NCBI GenBank assembly: GCA_963786195.1
Contig: CAWAYH010000009.1
Location: 1 to 64,000 of the forward strand
Direction of reading: 5' to 3'
DNA from: CAWAYH01 sp963786195
GTDB lineage: Bacteria > Acidobacteriota > Vicinamibacteria > Vicinamibacterales > 2-12-FULL-66-21
DNA: 64,000 nt
How positions within the stretch are numbered: position 1 is the first letter of the stretch; each line of letters opens with the position of its first letter. Under the pieces are notes generated by a model that worked only from the letters and a program-made list of their open reading frames with translations, made no database searches and was not told where the DNA came from. Of the stretch, positions 62,974 to 64,000 are shown piece by piece. The position numbers and the translations under genes were made by a program.

Positions 62974-63102
62974 TCGGTTGTCGGTTGTCGGTTATCGGTT
63001 ATCGGTTGTCGGTTGTCGGTTGGTGCTGGAACCGAGCACCAACCAACCGAAACCGAAAACCGAAAACCGAAAACCAAAACCGATAACCGACAACCGACAA
63101 CC
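62974..63102. repeat. Mirrored heptamer array (TCGGTTG / CAACCGA)
   Basis: Seven or more 7-bp units (TCGGTTG or TCGGTTA) run from 62974 to about 63022. A short centre with GGTGCTGG/CCGAGCACC follows, then the inverted units (AACCGAA, AACCGAC, AACCGAT) run to 63102. The whole can fold as one long hairpin between convergent genes and ends 1 bp inside the bioY stop codon, so it could serve both as terminators. It has no CRISPR-like spacers. Confidence 0.85.
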
Positions 63103-63707
63103 TAAGACTTTCCCCTTATCCACCACACCGACGGCAGCACCACGGCGGCGAGAAGGATCTTCACGATGTCGGCGGGAATGAACGGCAGCAAGCCCGTTCG
63201 CACGGCGGCGCTCAGGCCGGACGGCGCTGGTTGCGCGAACCAGGCGAGCCAGGCGACGCCGCCGGCGAAGACGACCGCGAGGCCCGCGCCCATCGCCAGG
63301 ACGGACGTCAGGTAGCGGCGATCGAATCCGCGCTCGGCGAGCCAGCCGGCGACGAACGCCGCGAACGGATAGCTCAGAAGATACCCGCCGGTCGGACCGA
63401 GCAGGCGCAGGAATCCCTGCGGCAGCACCGGTGACGCGGCGAACACGGGCAGTCCCGCGATGCCCGCGAGCAGGTAGAGCACCTGGCTCGTCATCCCGAG
63501 CCGCGAGCCGAGCGCAGCGCCGCCGAGCAGGACGACCATCGGCTGCAGCGTGAACGGCACCGGCGTGAACGGCAGCGGAACGCTGACCTGCGCGGCAACG
63601 GCGGTGAGAACCGTGACACCAAGCACCGCCGCGGCGCGAATGGCCGGAGCCATGTCCGAGCGCGTCGAAACCGTCGCCAGAAGCGTGAGGCTGCTAGTAT
63701 GGGCCAT
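63102..63707 (-). CDS. bioY: Biotin transporter BioY
   Basis: This 201-residue BioY, the substrate-binding membrane component of biotin transport, has about six helices. Blocks include AAVLGVTVLTAVAAQVSVPLPF, TPVPFTLQPMVVLLGGAALGSRLG, LYLLAGIAGLPVFA, LGPTGGYLLSYPFAAFVAGWLAERG and LPFIPADIVKILLAAVVLP. BioY works alone or with an energy-coupling-factor module; no ecf genes are adjacent. The start is the ATG at 63707; an internal Met near residue 19 is possible. It is divergent from thiD with a 48-bp gap. No BirA-type operator is evident. Intact. Confidence 0.92.
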   Translation of the reverse strand: MAHTSSLTLLATVSTRSDMAPAIRAAAVLGVTVLTAVAAQVSVPLPFTPVPFTLQPMVVLLGGAALGSRLGMTSQVLYLLAGIAGLPVFAASPVLPQGFLRLLGPTGGYLLSYPFAAFVAGWLAERGFDRRYLTSVLAMGAGLAVVFAGGVAWLAWFAQPAPSGLSAAVRTGLLPFIPADIVKILLAAVVLPSVWWIRGKS

Positions 63708-63755
63708 TAATGCGTATCCAGTTGCTCCGTGTTTTCAGCGGCTGAATTGTACTGT

Positions 63756-64000
<245 letters not shown>

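Noticed and set aside
62974..63102. CRISPR array
   Set aside because: The units are 7 bp without unique spacers, and the second half is the inverted complement of the first.
63708..63755. TPP riboswitch or BirA operator between bioY and thiD
   Set aside because: The gap is only 48 bp and lacks the CUGAGA/THI-box signature or a BirA-type dyad.

Overview
The window reads as a chromosomal stretch of an Acidobacteriota genome, most likely class Vicinamibacteria. The evidence is the high GC content, four MacB/FtsX-type permeases of the acidobacterial duplicated orphan permease (ADOP) type, two of them paired with PadR regulators, a PEP-CTERM protein, and a large number of secreted and envelope proteins. 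I see no prophage, IS element, rRNA operon or CRISPR array. Many genes carry single-base frame breaks that leave both halves recognisable. These cluster at 1-5500, 23500-26500 and 56800-63000, while other multi-kilobase genes are intact, so most look like sequence or assembly errors rather than real pseudogenes. Frameshifted genes are annotated over their full span.

Layout. 1-6809 (minus) is an envelope-glycan operon: a GT2 glycosyltransferase fused to a methyltransferase, a YfhO-like protein that runs in frame into a GT-C module, and a second polytopic protein. 6864-7228 is a scar joining a TonB-receptor-type N-terminus to an ADOP C-terminal tail, followed by PadR-ADOP1. 10319-14117 (minus) holds a secreted GH127 enzyme and a PEGA protein. 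14305-20458 (plus) holds ADOP2, a DinB gene bracketed by two identical 20-bp palindromes, a SIMPL protein, a lipoprotein esterase, and terC behind a promoter and a yybP-ykoY (Mn2+) riboswitch. 20439-23449 (minus) is PadR-ADOP3 with a clear promoter/operator. 23497-29012 (minus) is a giant PKD/Calx-beta surface protein ending in eight near-identical 117-residue repeats, then a PEP-CTERM protein. 29251-34385 contains a duplicated mgtE tail, an FKBP isomerase, an NTF2-like protein and an uninterrupted APC-UspA-MgtE fusion. 34472-37406 (plus) holds an ACT protein with a near-leaderless promoter, an M14 carboxypeptidase and a 49-residue basic protein. 37419-40863 (minus) holds ADOP4 and ApbE. 40866-45271 (plus) holds a formylglycine-enzyme-fold protein, a Tat-exported Gfo/Idh/MocA oxidoreductase, an L,D-transpeptidase and a GNAT enzyme. 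45343-50858 (minus) holds a cobalamin radical-SAM protein coupled to a periplasmic protein, a BlaI/BlaR1 pair, an orphan VgrG-like protein and selenocysteine tRNA. 51071-51337 is a repeat/hairpin block. 51342-57987 holds a HExxH protein, HAD phosphatase, SodC, a degenerate ABC ATPase, a PHP phosphoesterase, a Fur-rubrerythrin fusion, an ErpA-type Fe-S carrier and class I fumarase. 58051-64000 holds aspartate ammonia-lyase, a secreted methyltransferase, a polyprenyl synthase, an AlkP-superfamily protein, BioY and the start of ThiD.

Themes. Envelope and extracellular functions dominate. A metal and oxidative-stress theme recurs (Mn2+ riboswitch/TerC, MgtE fusion, Fur-rubrerythrin, SodC, ErpA). 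Aspartase and class I fumarase lie head to head and together would convert aspartate through fumarate to malate. The least conventional items are the APC-UspA-MgtE fusion, the Fur-rubrerythrin fusion, the palindrome-bracketed DinB cassette, the Walker-A-less ABC protein and the family of mirrored heptamer repeats between genes.
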